Origin: Nectonema munidae
Taxonomy: Eukaryota; Nematomorpha; Nectonematoida; Nectonematidae
DNA length: 64,000 nucleotides
Assembly (NCBI GenBank): GCA_030549495.1
Contig: JAUIRK010000916.1
Coordinates: 99,501 to 163,500 of the forward strand
Direction: 5' to 3'
The notes under the pieces were generated by a model. That model was not told where the DNA came from. It made no database searches and saw nothing but the letters and a program-made list of their open reading frames with translations. The number at the start of each line of letters is the position of its first letter. The stretch's first letter is position 1. The translations under genes were made by a program, and so were the position numbers. Of the stretch, positions 12,375 through 22,860 are shown one piece after another.

Positions 12375-12960
12375 CTATTCTTGACGGGCTATTTTCATTT
12401 CCTCAGAAACGGATGGCTATTTTGCCTCCCTTTTTTTCTTGATATATTAAAATTATTAGAAAATTCTCTCCAAAAACCACTAAATAATTTATTGTAAAAA
12501 TATTTATTGCGTTATATATTTTTATGAAAACCACTCAACTCAACCTGTCAATCAATGCTAAATAAAATATATTATAGTTACACACTTTTTTTGGTTTAAT
12601 ATTCTCTTAATTTATTTAAATAAACCAACTTTTCATGATTAATTCCCCCCAAATATTTTACCTGTCAGTAAATTAACTTTCACAGGTAACATAATGCTCT
12701 TATTCCTAATATGTGACTTATCCATACACAGAAAATCAAGCATGCTCAATTTGATTCTCAAAATATTTTTGTCACTGTTTAACTTTGGTTAATTTGTAGC
12801 CAGATATTTTTTTTATAATTTTTGAACAAATTTCTTTCCATTTAGCAAATCGACCTTTTTCTATTTCATCATTATGGGATTTTTATCAATATATAACACA
12901 CAGAAGCGATATTTCATTTTAATGTAGCTAAAACATATTTAGTAAACGCTATTCGTGACC
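12375..12960 (-). repeat. Right arm of the 590 bp inverted repeat
   Basis: Reverse-complement partner of 7300-7890. The inner ends (cgggctattttcatttcctc on this strand) lie next to the hAT relic, and the outer end is near 12960. Sequence outside the arms (7150-7299 and 12961-13150) does not match. The repeat therefore ends sharply, as expected for two oppositely oriented copies of one element rather than a recent inverted duplication of a larger region. Confidence 0.68.
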
Positions 12961-13617
12961 GGCTAATTTTGATTCCTAAATAAAGGATTAAAATAAAGTT
13001 TTTGACTAAATAAAGGGTTGTAATTTCGATTGTATCATTTATTTTTTGTAAAAATTTATTTAACCTGTTAAAAATCTATCAAAACTGTTAATCAATATCA
13101 ATTCCCTCTCTAGAAAGATAATTTTCCCTCTCTTCTTGACCTATAAGTTATCTAGTCATTTGTGTCAGATGTTTAGATCGTTAGCTTTTGTTTATGGGAA
13201 ATTTCAACCTATTTTTTTATGGCAACGAATTCTAGATGGATCACAAAAGATGGTATGTGGACTACTATTGGTCCACCTATATCACGTTGAGAATCGCTGT
13301 TTTAGATGATAAAGGTGGAAAACTTTTTGTAATTAAAAACATGATCATGAATGATTTTATGAAGAAAACGAAATTTGTAAAAGATTTAGTTGCAAATATC
13401 CAGAGTAATATCGCTTTATATCACCTGATACTACAACACATGATATTGATAAAAAAACCCAAGATCAACAAAGAGATTCTCTTCAATATAAAAGCTCTAA
13501 AATAGTTTTAATTCTGAGGTCTCTGAGAAAGGTTTTTTCAAACATAGATTGCTCAAAATGAATTTCTGAAGAAAGGACCAGTTTAGAATGAAAAGTAAAA
13601 TTAGATACCATGTAGAG
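12961..13617 (+). other. No recognised gene; one 89-codon ORF
   Basis: Contains an ATG-initiated open frame at 13236-13505 (MDHKRWYVDYYWSTY at the N-terminus) that I do not recognise. It has no splice sites or domain signature that I can support, and codon use looks like AT-rich background. Around 12980-13020 there is a short repeat of ctaaataaagg. Nothing else is seen. Confidence 0.2.
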
Positions 13618-14287
13618 CAGGGGTGTCCAACACGCGGCCCGCGGGCCGCATGGCAAATTTCTGCGGCCCTCTAAGAAAATGAGATAAGGTTGATGTTAAA
13701 TTATATATAGATATTAGTTTATAAAAATTTCAACAAATTTGTTATAAAAACTTTAAGTTTCTATCAAAATATAGATAGGATTATGATTTTTAAAATACCA
13801 TTGGAGCTTAAACAAATTTTTATCACTGATGAAGCTTAGCAAAAATTATTTGCGCACAAGACTGACCGATGAAAACTTAAAATCTTCTCTACGGATAGCT
13901 GCATCAAATAAAATCAAACCACAAATTGACGTTTTGGCAAAAGACAAAAGACAAAAGATGTCAAAGAAGTTCTCAATGATACAAGTGAACTGTAAATAGA
14001 TTACAAGTATTAATTCACTTTATATAAAATAGCGTATTGACACATTAATCCCTTGAATTATTTGTAAAAGTGAGAGACAGCTTTTACAAATAAAAATAAC
14101 TCTTTCAATTAACTACTCATTTTATGTTTAATTTTCATAAAAATTGTGATAATCAGTAATCAGGATAAAAAAGTTTCTGATAAATATTTTATAAAAAAAT
14201 TATTGTTATTTTTTAAATAGGTGCGGCCCGACCGTGTCCAATAACTTTTCTAAATGGCCCGCTGCTTGTTTTAGTTGGACATCCCTG
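13618..14287. mobile_element. hAT MITE (caggggtgtccaac ends)
   Basis: Left end caggggtgtccaacacgcgg, right end read inward from the other strand cagggatgtccaactaaaac. Both ends are followed by gcggcccg-rich segments, and the body is AT-rich. A direct gtagag flanks both sides (13612-13617 and 14288-14293), an eroded target duplication. About 670 bp, no ORF. The ends match the widespread Charlie-like hAT pattern. Confidence 0.75.
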
Positions 14288-14414
14288 GTAGAGTATAGGA
14301 GAAATGAAGTACAGACTTAAGCAAATAGAGAAATTGTAAGCAAAAGAATGGAAGTCCTACTGGAATATATACTTCAAAGCTGTCTATTTTATTAGTAAAC
14401 AAAGATGAGGATCA

Positions 14415-15891
14415 TGGGCGCCGGCAGATAGGGGCAAGGAGGGGCACTTGCCCCCCCCCCCCTGGAAATTATAGCAAAACTTTTTAAATTTTGCTATGGA
14501 AATATTTTACACAATCGTATTCTTTTGTGATGTTTGTTAGCAGCAGTATCTGTCAGCTCAAATGGGACAAGTGCTAAAACATTTTCATGAGATGAAAACA
14601 TCTTATAAGATATTAAGGAAGCGTTGGGATCAAGTATTTGAAGCCTAATCTCTGTGTTCAAAAAGATAATCTTTTAATTTTTTAAAAAATTTTTAATTCT
14701 TATGTTTCTGTTTATTCCAGCTATGTTATGTCTCTCCTTTATTTTTCCTTCTATAAAATTAATTAATGGCAGTATATAATTGAAAAGTTGCCGCGAAACA
14801 ATTGTCTTAATAAATGTATTCTTCACCTTCTTTCCCTTTCAATTTTTTACTTGTTTCAAAAAATTGATGAGTTTTTAAATTTTCTTTCGACCGAATTGAA
14901 AGGAGATGCAAGGCAAACTGCTCATCAATTGTTTTGTGCGTGTTCTTCTTCTACTTTTCTATTTTGTTTAAGAATTATTGCATTTCATTCGTCCCTTCTA
15001 GAGCCAATTTCACAGGCTTTACAATCTGTGCAGATAGATTTACCAAAAGTGCATGAACAAGTTCAAAATTTATTATCTCTTATATTTGTTTATCGCGAAA
15101 AATCAGAAGAATTTTTTAGAATGAATGTATTTGAAAAAGTTAAAGAACTATCAAAAAGTTTAAACATTGAGCTTACTGTACCACGTCAGTGTAAAAGGCA
15201 AACTCATAGAATAAATCTTGGAACAGGAAATGTCGAGGAATATTGTCGCATAAGCGTATACATTCCCTATCTTGATTCATTAATTTCCTCGTTGAAAGCT
15301 CGGTTTCCTGGAAAAAAGACATTTACAAACTTAAGTATATTCCATCCTACGCAAATGCAAAAATTATCCTGTGAATCTTTTCTTGATGTAGTTAATCAGA
15401 TAGTAGAAATATACAAAATAGAAAATTTAGAAGCAAAGTCCTTAAGCTGGTTTGATTATTGGTTGATTTCAACTGAGAAAAAATCAAAAAAAGAGTTTGT
15501 CGAGCTATTGAATGAAACATTGTTTTATCCACCTATTAGAAAAGCCGTATTAATTCTTCTTAATTTGCCGGTTACTACTTGCAGTATTGAAAGGTCATTC
15601 AGCACCTTGCGTAGATAGAAAGCGTGGTTAAGGTCAACCATGTCTGATGATCGTCTTTGTGGACTATGTATGATAAGTGTTCACAGAAAGAAATAAACGA
15701 TAAGAAAGAAATGTTCATGGAATACATTTAGAAAGGACAAAAGAAGATTGCAATTTCTTTTTAAATGATTTAAAGTTTTTTGAATATATTTTCTTTATTG
15801 TAAATAAAATTTCCCATTAATTCTAATATGATGTTTTTTAAATTATGAAATTTTTTGCCCCTCTCTGGAAAATTTTTTAGCGGCGCCTATG
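14415..15891 (+). mobile_element. hAT element copy 2, both ends present
   Basis: Left end catgggcgccggc with a C run at about 14451-14462. Right end gcggcgcctatg, reading inward cataggcgccgc. Length 1.48 kb, with a C-terminal transposase gene inside. The left flank (atgaggat) and right flank (atgacagc, 15892-15899) agree in only four of eight bases. The right 8-mer instead equals the left flank of copy 1 (3317-3324). Sequence beyond 15899 continues the repeat interrupted at 3324. Confidence 0.85.
14788..15705 (+). pseudogene. hAT transposase, C-terminal half (ZMYM1-like)
   Basis: Open for 276 codons to 15618, then one in-frame TAG interrupts a clear continuation (KAWLRSTMSDDRLCGLCM, ISVHRK). 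The first half holds an alpha-helical hAT core (GDARQTAHQLF, LLEPISQALQSVQIDLPKV). The end is the hAT dimerisation segment: LPVTTCSIERSFSTLRR. The N-terminal finger and the first catalytic region are absent, since only 370 bp separate the left end from the frame, so the copy could not encode a complete enzyme. The proposed ATG is only the first in the frame. Confidence 0.8.
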
Positions 15892-16610
15892 ATGACAGCT
15901 AAACTTAAAAAAGAACCTTTTAGTTTAAATGGTTTTATAAAGTTTTCTATTCCCTTTTAATGTGTGCTGAATACAATTGTCACGTTTATTTTAAAAAAAA
16001 ATCAATCAAACTTTTTTAAAAAATTGATTAACATATGACACCCCAACTGAAAAAATTAACTCTTTACTTAAGTAATTATAAAAAGTTTTTTTTAACATTT
16101 TTGATTAATTTGTGACTTTTTTAAAATCGTGGTATGTTTGCCGTCAGATATATTGTATTGATTTTTGAACGATTTGTTTTCATGCTATTCTCCAAAGACT
16201 ATATTCAAATTTTTAGTTTCACAAATGAATTTATTTCTCTTTGAAGTTTAGATTTTATTTGTGTAAATAAAACAAATTTTTTCAGTATCAAAATTTCCAA
16301 TGAGGCATGAATATTAATTTTGATACTCATCATTTACTATAAAATTGATTCATATATTTATGTTCAAAAATTTTTTTTTCATTTTTAGACTATAGAATGA
16401 AAATTAGGCTGTGAATTATATTTCAACGGGAGTTTGCATGATTACATCATGTTTTTTAAATATGATGTATAATTTTTTCGAATTTTTTCAAACTTTGAAT
16501 ATTCCATTTATATGTGCATACAGATATGCAAAATTTGATAGGTTTCTATTTTGGGAGAATGAAGTTATAACTTCTCAAACTTTCTTAAATTTGTATATAT
16601 AAAGTAAGTA
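15892..16610. repeat. Continuation of TTAA-element repeats after the hAT nest
   Basis: Starts atgacagctaaacttaaaaa, the natural continuation of the repeat cut at 3324. A second unit starts near 16036 (atgacaccccaact). After about 16100 the sequence is AT-rich without a recognised match. A short ORF at 16411-16602 has no support. The next recognised base is the piggyBac coding at 16611. Confidence 0.55.
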
Positions 16611-17095
16611 TACCTCTATAGAGCTAGCTGATTGGCTGTATAAAAAAGAATTACTCATAGTCGGTACAATAGACACAAGAAGAAAAGGTATTCCACAAAG
16701 TATAAAAAGTTTAGATAATAGAGATGAATTTTATTATAAGTTTTGCTGGGATATAGATAGAGAATTTTTATCAATTCATGGTTATGTAGTATTTTCTAAT
16801 TCAAAAGGAAAGAAAAATGTATTAGTTTTGACTTCCCACCCCCCCCCCCCCCCCTATTTTAGGAATTACAGTAGACGATGAAAAAAGTAAACTTGCCATT
16901 TTTAAACAGTACGATTTTTCCAAGGATGGAACGGATATAGTCGATCAGAGAATAAGAAATTATTCCACAAATAGAAAAACAAAAAAATGGTCAGTAGCCT
17001 CTTTTCCTTATCTATTTGATACGGCAAGAGTAAATGCAGGTACTATTTTTGCTTTTAATAATGAGAAAAACCCAATAAATGTAAATTTCTTTTAA
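16611..17095 (+). pseudogene. piggyBac transposase, C-terminal half (relic)
   Basis: Opens with TSIELADWLYKKELLIVGTI and GTIDTRRKGIP, matching the FFTSxxLAxxL...GTxRxNRxGIP block that follows the half ending at 2872. It continues FYYKFCWDIDREFLSIHGY and KNVLVLTSH, then a long C run (about 16840-16854) in the codons for Pro. After a frame change come GITVDDEKSKLAIFKQYDF, then DGTDIVDQRIRNYS, KKWSVASFPYLFDTARVN. It ends at a stop at 17093-17095. No C-terminal Cys-rich finger is visible. The piggyBac subfamily was not resolved. Confidence 0.82.
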
Positions 17096-17341
17096 ATATT
17101 TTTGAATGGAAATGTTTTTTTTGAATCTTGATTATCAAAAGTAACAAATTTTCGAATAAAGTTTTTCTCTTTTTTTAAACTATTTTTATTATCCTTGACA
17201 AATTTTAATAAAAAAGATCATTCACTTTTTTAAATACTGCCAGAGATATATTTAAAAAGAATAAATATTTTTTGATTTGAACATTTTTCGATTCTTTGAT
17301 TATTTGACAAATATATTATTTAAAATCGTGATAGGTAATAC
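17096..17341. repeat. 3' flank of piggyBac and first copy of a tandem duplication
   Basis: AT-rich, non-coding. Bases 17250-17341, continued at 18653-18694 beyond the hAT insertion, match 18695-18900: ttttcgattctttgatta, ttatttgacaaatatattat, aggtaataactt. The duplicated unit is about 160-190 bp and was duplicated before the hAT element landed in the first copy. Confidence 0.55.
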
Positions 17342-17529
17342 CTAGGGCGAATAAAGTCAATAAAGTCAATTTTTTATTTTGTTTTTTAGTTTGTTAGAAA
17401 CAATTATTTATTATATATTTACTTAATTTTCGATTATTTTTAAAATTTTTTAAGGTCAATGAAGTAAATTTTTTTTCTTAAGTCAATATTTTTTTTATGT
17501 CAATTTTTTTACAAAACTTTTTGCTCAAG

Positions 17530-18039
17530 TGTTTCTCCAATTATTACAAGATGGGCAAGCTGGCTGAACGCTGCTTCTTACTACTGCGATCACTTACCAA
17601 AAATAAAAGAAATTGTAAATTTTTTTGAATGCAAAAATAGAATTTTGGTTAAGAAAGAGAAAGCATCAGTTGTTTAAAATCACATAAACAACTGCTTAAC
17701 ATAAAAGAAAACCATATTCAGTTAGGGCAGTTTGTTGAGTCAACTTCTTTTAGCATAAAAGATGAATCAAGACTTTTTTACTCTATCAAGTTTGATCACG
17801 ATGATTGTGGAATTAAAAATTATTTGAATAAAAGGTTTAAAAAGAACGATATTAAAGATATAGAATTGAAAAAGCTAAACATTTCTCCCAGTACTTATGC
17901 AGAGTTACAAAATTGTCAAACTACAACTTGTCCTGTAGAAAGATCATTTTCGATGTTAAAAAAGCTTCTAGCAAAAGATAGAAATTTTTCTTCTAATATA
18001 TTTAATTATTTCCTTGTGTATTTCAATTCTTCTAAATAA
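17530..18039 (+). pseudogene. hAT transposase C-terminal remnant
   Basis: Frame one gives SPIITRWASWLNAASYYC (near 17535), a typical hAT block. After breaks, an open frame at 17824-18039 ends with TTCPVERSFSMLKKLLAKDR and FNYFLVYFNSSK, the hAT dimerisation region. The SERSF-like VERSF motif is intact. N-terminal parts are missing. This is a different lineage from the hAT at 14415, judged by both ends and tail sequence. Confidence 0.75.
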
Positions 18040-18183
18040 AAAAGCTTAAAATAATTTTTAAGTGAATTTTTTAACAAATAAAGTCAATATTTTGAAGTAT
18101 AAGGGTCAATAACTTTGAAGTTTTTAAGTTAAATTTTGTTCTCTTTATTATAGGCCTTAAATGATTTAAAAAGTACTAAAAAT

Positions 18184-18500
18184 CAGGGTTGCGATGGCTG
18201 AGCCCCTGAATTTTTCTACATGGAACCGGAGCCGTAAAAATTTAAATATGCCTCCACTAACTGGCTCCGCATGATTCAACCACTCACATTTCAAAGACGT
18301 TTTCTAGATGAAAGCTAGCGCAAATGTTAATTTCAAGTAAAACACGCGTGTATTCTCTAATCCTAACTGTTTTCTTGGTTATTTTTTATTAAATTTTTTA
18401 AAAATATACACTTAACTATAAGAGCGTGTTGGAACTCACACCGGAGCTAAAAAACATAACTCCGGAGCCAGAAAATTTTTTTCATGGCTCCGCAACTATG
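18184..18500. mobile_element. MITE nested in the hAT element
   Basis: Left end cagggttgcgatggctgagc. Right end, read inward, starts catagttgcggagccatg. Internal gctccgg/ccggagcc words repeat near both ends (18225, 18440, 18465). No ORF. It belongs to the cagggttg family also seen at 53221-53443. Because it lies inside the 17342-18652 element it is younger than that insertion. Confidence 0.55.
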
Positions 18501-18694
18501 TTAAAGAAGCTATCAGGCTTCAGTTCTCTTTTGCAAGTTAAAAAAACTTTTTTTTGAAAAAGTCAATTTTTTCTGCCAAAAAGTAAATTTTTTTTTACAA
18601 AAAAGTCAATATTTTTTGAGTTATTAGGTCAATTTTTGTTCGCCCTAGTAATAACTTTTGTAACATCGTATGAGGTAGCAAAATATGAACAGAA

Positions 18695-19135
18695 AGTTTT
18701 ATATTTTTTGATTTTTTAAAGAATATTTTTCGATTCTTTGATTAAAGAATTTTATTTTGCTTATTTGACAAATATATTATTTAATATCGTGAAAAAATTG
18801 CAAAAATATAGGTAATAACTTATGTAACATCGTCTCCCCGAATGAGGTATATCAAATCTTACATCTAGCAAAATGTGAACAGAAAGTTGAACATTGTCTC
18901 ACTAGTCATTTGTACATGGAATAGAAACCATCGTAGTATACAGGTTTGAGATGAATCATCGTAGTATACAGATTGGAGATGACACTCAAGTTGTCTACCC
19001 ACGTGCAACCGTACAGGTTATTAGAATATATCATTACATAAGAGAGAAGAGTTTCCTAAAATTCTTCATATTAATAAAATATTTCTTCAAATATATTATT
19101 AATATTTTAAAGAATCTCGCATTGTGGAAATGATG
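18695..19135. repeat. Second duplication copy and interspersed repeat copy 2
   Basis: 18695-18850 repeats the segment described at 17250. 18780-19135 is the second copy of the repeat seen at 1081-1440, with shared landmarks gaatgaggtatatca, caagttgtctaccca, aggttat and aaagaatctcgcatt. An internal direct repeat of catcgtagtatacag lies near 18930 and 18958. No coding content. Confidence 0.6.
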
Positions 19136-20245
19136 TGTCTGTTTGTGGGCATATGTGAGTTTAAGTAGGTCTGGCAAGACAAATATATAAATAAAAAAAT
19201 TAAACCAAAATATTTATGGTAAAATGAAGTTAATATTGTTATTCAGAATGATAAGGGAAATCTAAAAATGTATAATACGTGTATATTTGTTGAATATATC
19301 AATATATGTGAAGTCATCATTTTGATACCGTTTGAAAACTGAAAAATACAAATTTATAAAAGATTTCAGATTTTATTTAATTACAATTGTAATGATGTCC
19401 CATGGAATATGCTTCAATTTTGAACTGTGATATCTACTTGTGTTAACATAAAACACTCTTCCTCCTTTCAAATAAAAATAAATAAGCTGCTTTATGATAC
19501 ACACATGCTCACATATAAAATGTCGAACTAGGAACTATTATATGTCATTTGAAAATGGCCTATGGTGCAACTTTTAAATATTAATTAAGATGTGAGATAA
19601 GAGCATTGGTGTTTGATTTCTTAATCCCACATTATCGGTATAAATATAACAAATACTCTTCGTTAAAAAACAGTAAAATGCTCTTTTTCAACTACTTATA
19701 ATATAAGTAATGTATTCTGAAAGCCCGTAAAAATCTTTTTTTGTTATCGCTTGCTACATTTTGTTAAGAAATGCGAAAGTTATAAGCGTTTGAATATTTG
19801 ACTAAAATTACTACAAATAAACTAAGCGTACACTAGCACGATAAAATAAACCACATCCGCGTGTATTATATAATAAGGTCTGCTGCATGTTTGACTTGAT
19901 ATAACACAAATGGAGAGATTTCATGCGCTCACAATCACGTAATGCAATATGTGTTAATCTTTCTTTGCATAGTTATGCGCTAAAATCAATAACAAGCGTG
20001 TTAAAATCAATAATGTGATTTATTCGTCGCACACTGTCGGTATAAATATAACAAATGCCCTTCGTTAAAAATCAGAAAGGTTGTATCTAAACTAAATAAA
20101 AATTGTTTCGAAATAAAAGTTGACTACGATTATCCATTAAAACTTGTACATTCGATCGACATTTTTCACTTCAAAAATAATTTTAAATTTATTAGAAAAA
20201 CATTATACTGACCTATAGTACTGACCCATAAAAAGAAAAAATATA
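19136..20245. other. Intergenic DNA with a 30 bp direct repeat
   Basis: No gene recognised. The phrase cggtataaatataacaaat followed by an ctcttcgttaaaaa-type tail occurs near 19635 and again near 20038, about 400 bp apart. The two copies are preceded by similar but not identical bases. This suggests a duplicated segment or two ends of a small unknown element. Confidence 0.3.
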
Positions 20246-20935
20246 TATCAGTAAAACCTACGTTTTACGTACCCTGATTTTACGTTCCCTGGATTTTATG
20301 TTCTCGCCAAATGATCGATGACGTCATCTTTTTGGTCATTTTAAATGCATTATTAATACGTTTTTTCTTTGTGATTTTATGTATTAAAAAGTTTATAAAG
20401 GTTAATAAATTATTATCTTTTAGTTTTATTTCACTATGAGTAATTTAAATAACGCTAATTAGATCGCAAAACAATGCATTCTAACACTGAACGTACTGTA
20501 CAGTGTACTTGTTATCTCCGATGCTATTCTTGTTGTTTTCGTATAATGAGCGCGCATTGTCAAACATCAAACGATACGCCGCCTTGTGAATGAATGGGCT
20601 ATCAGCGAGTCGCAACACGTGTAAAGCATAGCCTTAACGGGCACCTTTTCCTAGAGCAGACTAAGTTGAGTATAATTGATAAATAATACATATACACTGA
20701 TATTTTTTATTTAAGACTTTATTATGAAAACAGCTCAACTTCAGGGATGATCATCCAACTTCACTGTAGAGTCTTCTTTAGCTGCCATAGTCCCTCACGT
20801 CGTATACGGTGTGACCATTTGTAATCCAGGCTAGGATTTTCGTGTTGTATGTCAATTTAAAGGTCAACCTGGATTTTACGAATCCTAGGTTTTACGTCCG
20901 CCGTTCGGTCCCGTGCCGTACGTAAAACGTAGGTT
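20246..20935. mobile_element. pogo-like MITE
   Basis: Left end cagtaaaacctacgttttac then gtaccctgattttacgtt. Right end, read inward, gaacctacgttttacgtac. Near both ends the phrase ttttacg plus cctgga or cctagg recurs, forming long imperfect inverted repeats. CAGTnnAACCTnCG is a pogo/Tigger-type terminus. About 690 bp. No transposase. TA-rich flank on the left. Confidence 0.65.
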
Positions 20936-22640
20936 CTTCGACATTTTTCTTTAACTATGACATTTTAAAATGTAAAAAACCATATTCTACTTTTGTTAAT
21001 ATGAAATATCGAAAAAATAGTATATAACTCATCACGTTAATTTTTGGTATTTTTTCGAACTAGATAAAAGTTGAATGACCAAAAACAGATTTTGGAAAAA
21101 TAAAAATATATTTTTTAAGCCTATGTTACCCACAAAAAGTATATCTTTCCAATGACACCATTATCAATCAATTTTTTTCTATAAATCTTCATATTATGCT
21201 TGTCACAAAAGTACTAAAATTTCGACCAAATATTTTGAAGTAAAGTCCAGTTATCAAAAAAATTTAAAAACTTTTGCAAAAGGATAAGCTTTCAAACGAT
21301 ATATATATCATGAAAAAGAAACATTGAAAGACAATTAAATTTTTTTCTGCAAATCAAACAAGCAAAATCCAAAAAATCGTCATATTATATTATTAGTAGT
21401 AGTAGTAGTATTAAATATTACATAAGCATTTCAACCAATCATATAGTTTTTATGAAATAAAACTGCAATTTCAAAGTTAAGTGTTTTGAACTTTTATGTA
21501 GAATTTTTGGAATGGTGCTTTCAATATGTTTATAAAATATTTTTTGAAAATTTTCATTTTAAGTAAGTTTTTTTTAGCATTTAACGATTTACATATTTAA
21601 ATATATAATAAGGTCTGACAAGTTGTCTCCCCGGAGATGTTGCAAGACCTCTGATATTTAAATTTGTGAGAAACATCAACTTTAACGATCACATTTATAT
21701 ATTAGTGTATAGTTGATTTCTTTAGATTTTTATTGAGTTGAGTTTGTAAAAATATTTCTCAATTGGGCAAGATACATTTATAAAAACAATTAAATAAACC
21801 GAAAATCAGATTCATCTTTAGTTAAAAATTAAGATGAAGATTTAAGTTTCAAGTACTTTAGTTTTTCAAAAATTATATTAATATGTCCTGATAAAACTCA
21901 ATAAATATTTATTGGAATAACAAAAACAGTGTTCAAATCACTTAGCAAAAATATCGATATTTTCTTTCATTAAATGAATCTTCAGTAAAGTATTCTCCCA
22001 TTCTAAGTTTATTGTTTAACTCTTCTTTATGTGACGTATAATTCTTTATAAGTTAGATACAAAATAATTAGAAAATAGTTCATTACAGCTAAAAATAGGT
22101 AAAAAAAAACATTGAGACCAAGAACTAAGTATTTGGAAAATTTCATCTATTTCAATATAACAAGATTATAAATGAGATAAATTTAAGATAAATTATTTAA
22201 GTAAACACTAAAATAATTCAAATTCTTTTTGATATTCTGATTAGTTGAGTAATTCATAAAAAAATTCGGGAAAACAATCTATAAAGGCAATATACAACTT
22301 ATAATATTCCAATTTTCATTAAAAAGATGCATAAGATATTAAGATCTTACTATGAATTTTGTAATTCCGAATTAAAACGAAAAGCATAAAATTTCCACAT
22401 ACACCTATATTGGTGCCCTGCCCAACCAAGCATAACGGATAACTCAATCGTTGACCACTTAACTTCAAATTTACACTCAACGTCTCACATCTCTCTCATC
22501 TCCTCTCAAAACCTCTCTAACGCAAATTAACTTATCCTGCCGTTAAGAATGGCAAATTTCTATATCTTCATCTTAAAATGCATTAATCTCCTCTTTACCA
22601 CATTATACATGATACTTTTAAAAACAAAAATTTTACACTC
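20936..22640. other. AT-rich intergenic DNA
   Basis: No coding signal. A short (tag)n microsatellite lies at about 21393-21410. From 22400 the + strand becomes pyrimidine-rich with many ctc/cat words, unlike its surroundings, which may be the start of the LINE-like relic described next. Confidence 0.4.
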
Positions 22641-22860
22641 CCATTACAATTCGCTTGCTATCACGCCACTGCTCATGCAGAGCATAACTCTTCCGAATTA
22701 AAGTTAGCAAAAGTCCTAACTGCTATTTCAGATGTCAGAGCTTCTCTTTTCATCGCCAAGATCTTTTAAGACGCTGCTTTTTTTGCTTTTGATCACCAAC
22801 AGCACCCTCAAATCTTTTTTTACACCAAACATTAATAATATTCATCGCAACCATTATTGA
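22641..22860 (+). pseudogene. Possible LINE reverse transcriptase fragment
   Basis: One frame reads LPLQFACYHATAHAEHNSSE, LKLAKVLTAISDVRASLF, then, after a stop, DAAFFAFDHQQHPQ. This resembles the QFAF...HSTE..LA.I...ATLFLDIxxAFDxxWH block of I/R1-type reverse transcriptases. It is only about 70 residues with a stop, and no further domains were found, so it may be coincidence. Confidence 0.3.

Larger units (their letters stand above)
17342..18652 (+). mobile_element. hAT element with ctagggcgaa ends
   Basis: Inverted ends ctagggcgaataaag and ttgttcgccctag. Just inside each end the word gtcaat is repeated many times (17359-17500 and 18540-18640), which looks like clustered subterminal sites. 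The flanks share taata, a decayed target duplication. Inside are C-terminal transposase remnants and a second MITE (18184-18500). Total 1.3 kb. Confidence 0.75.
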
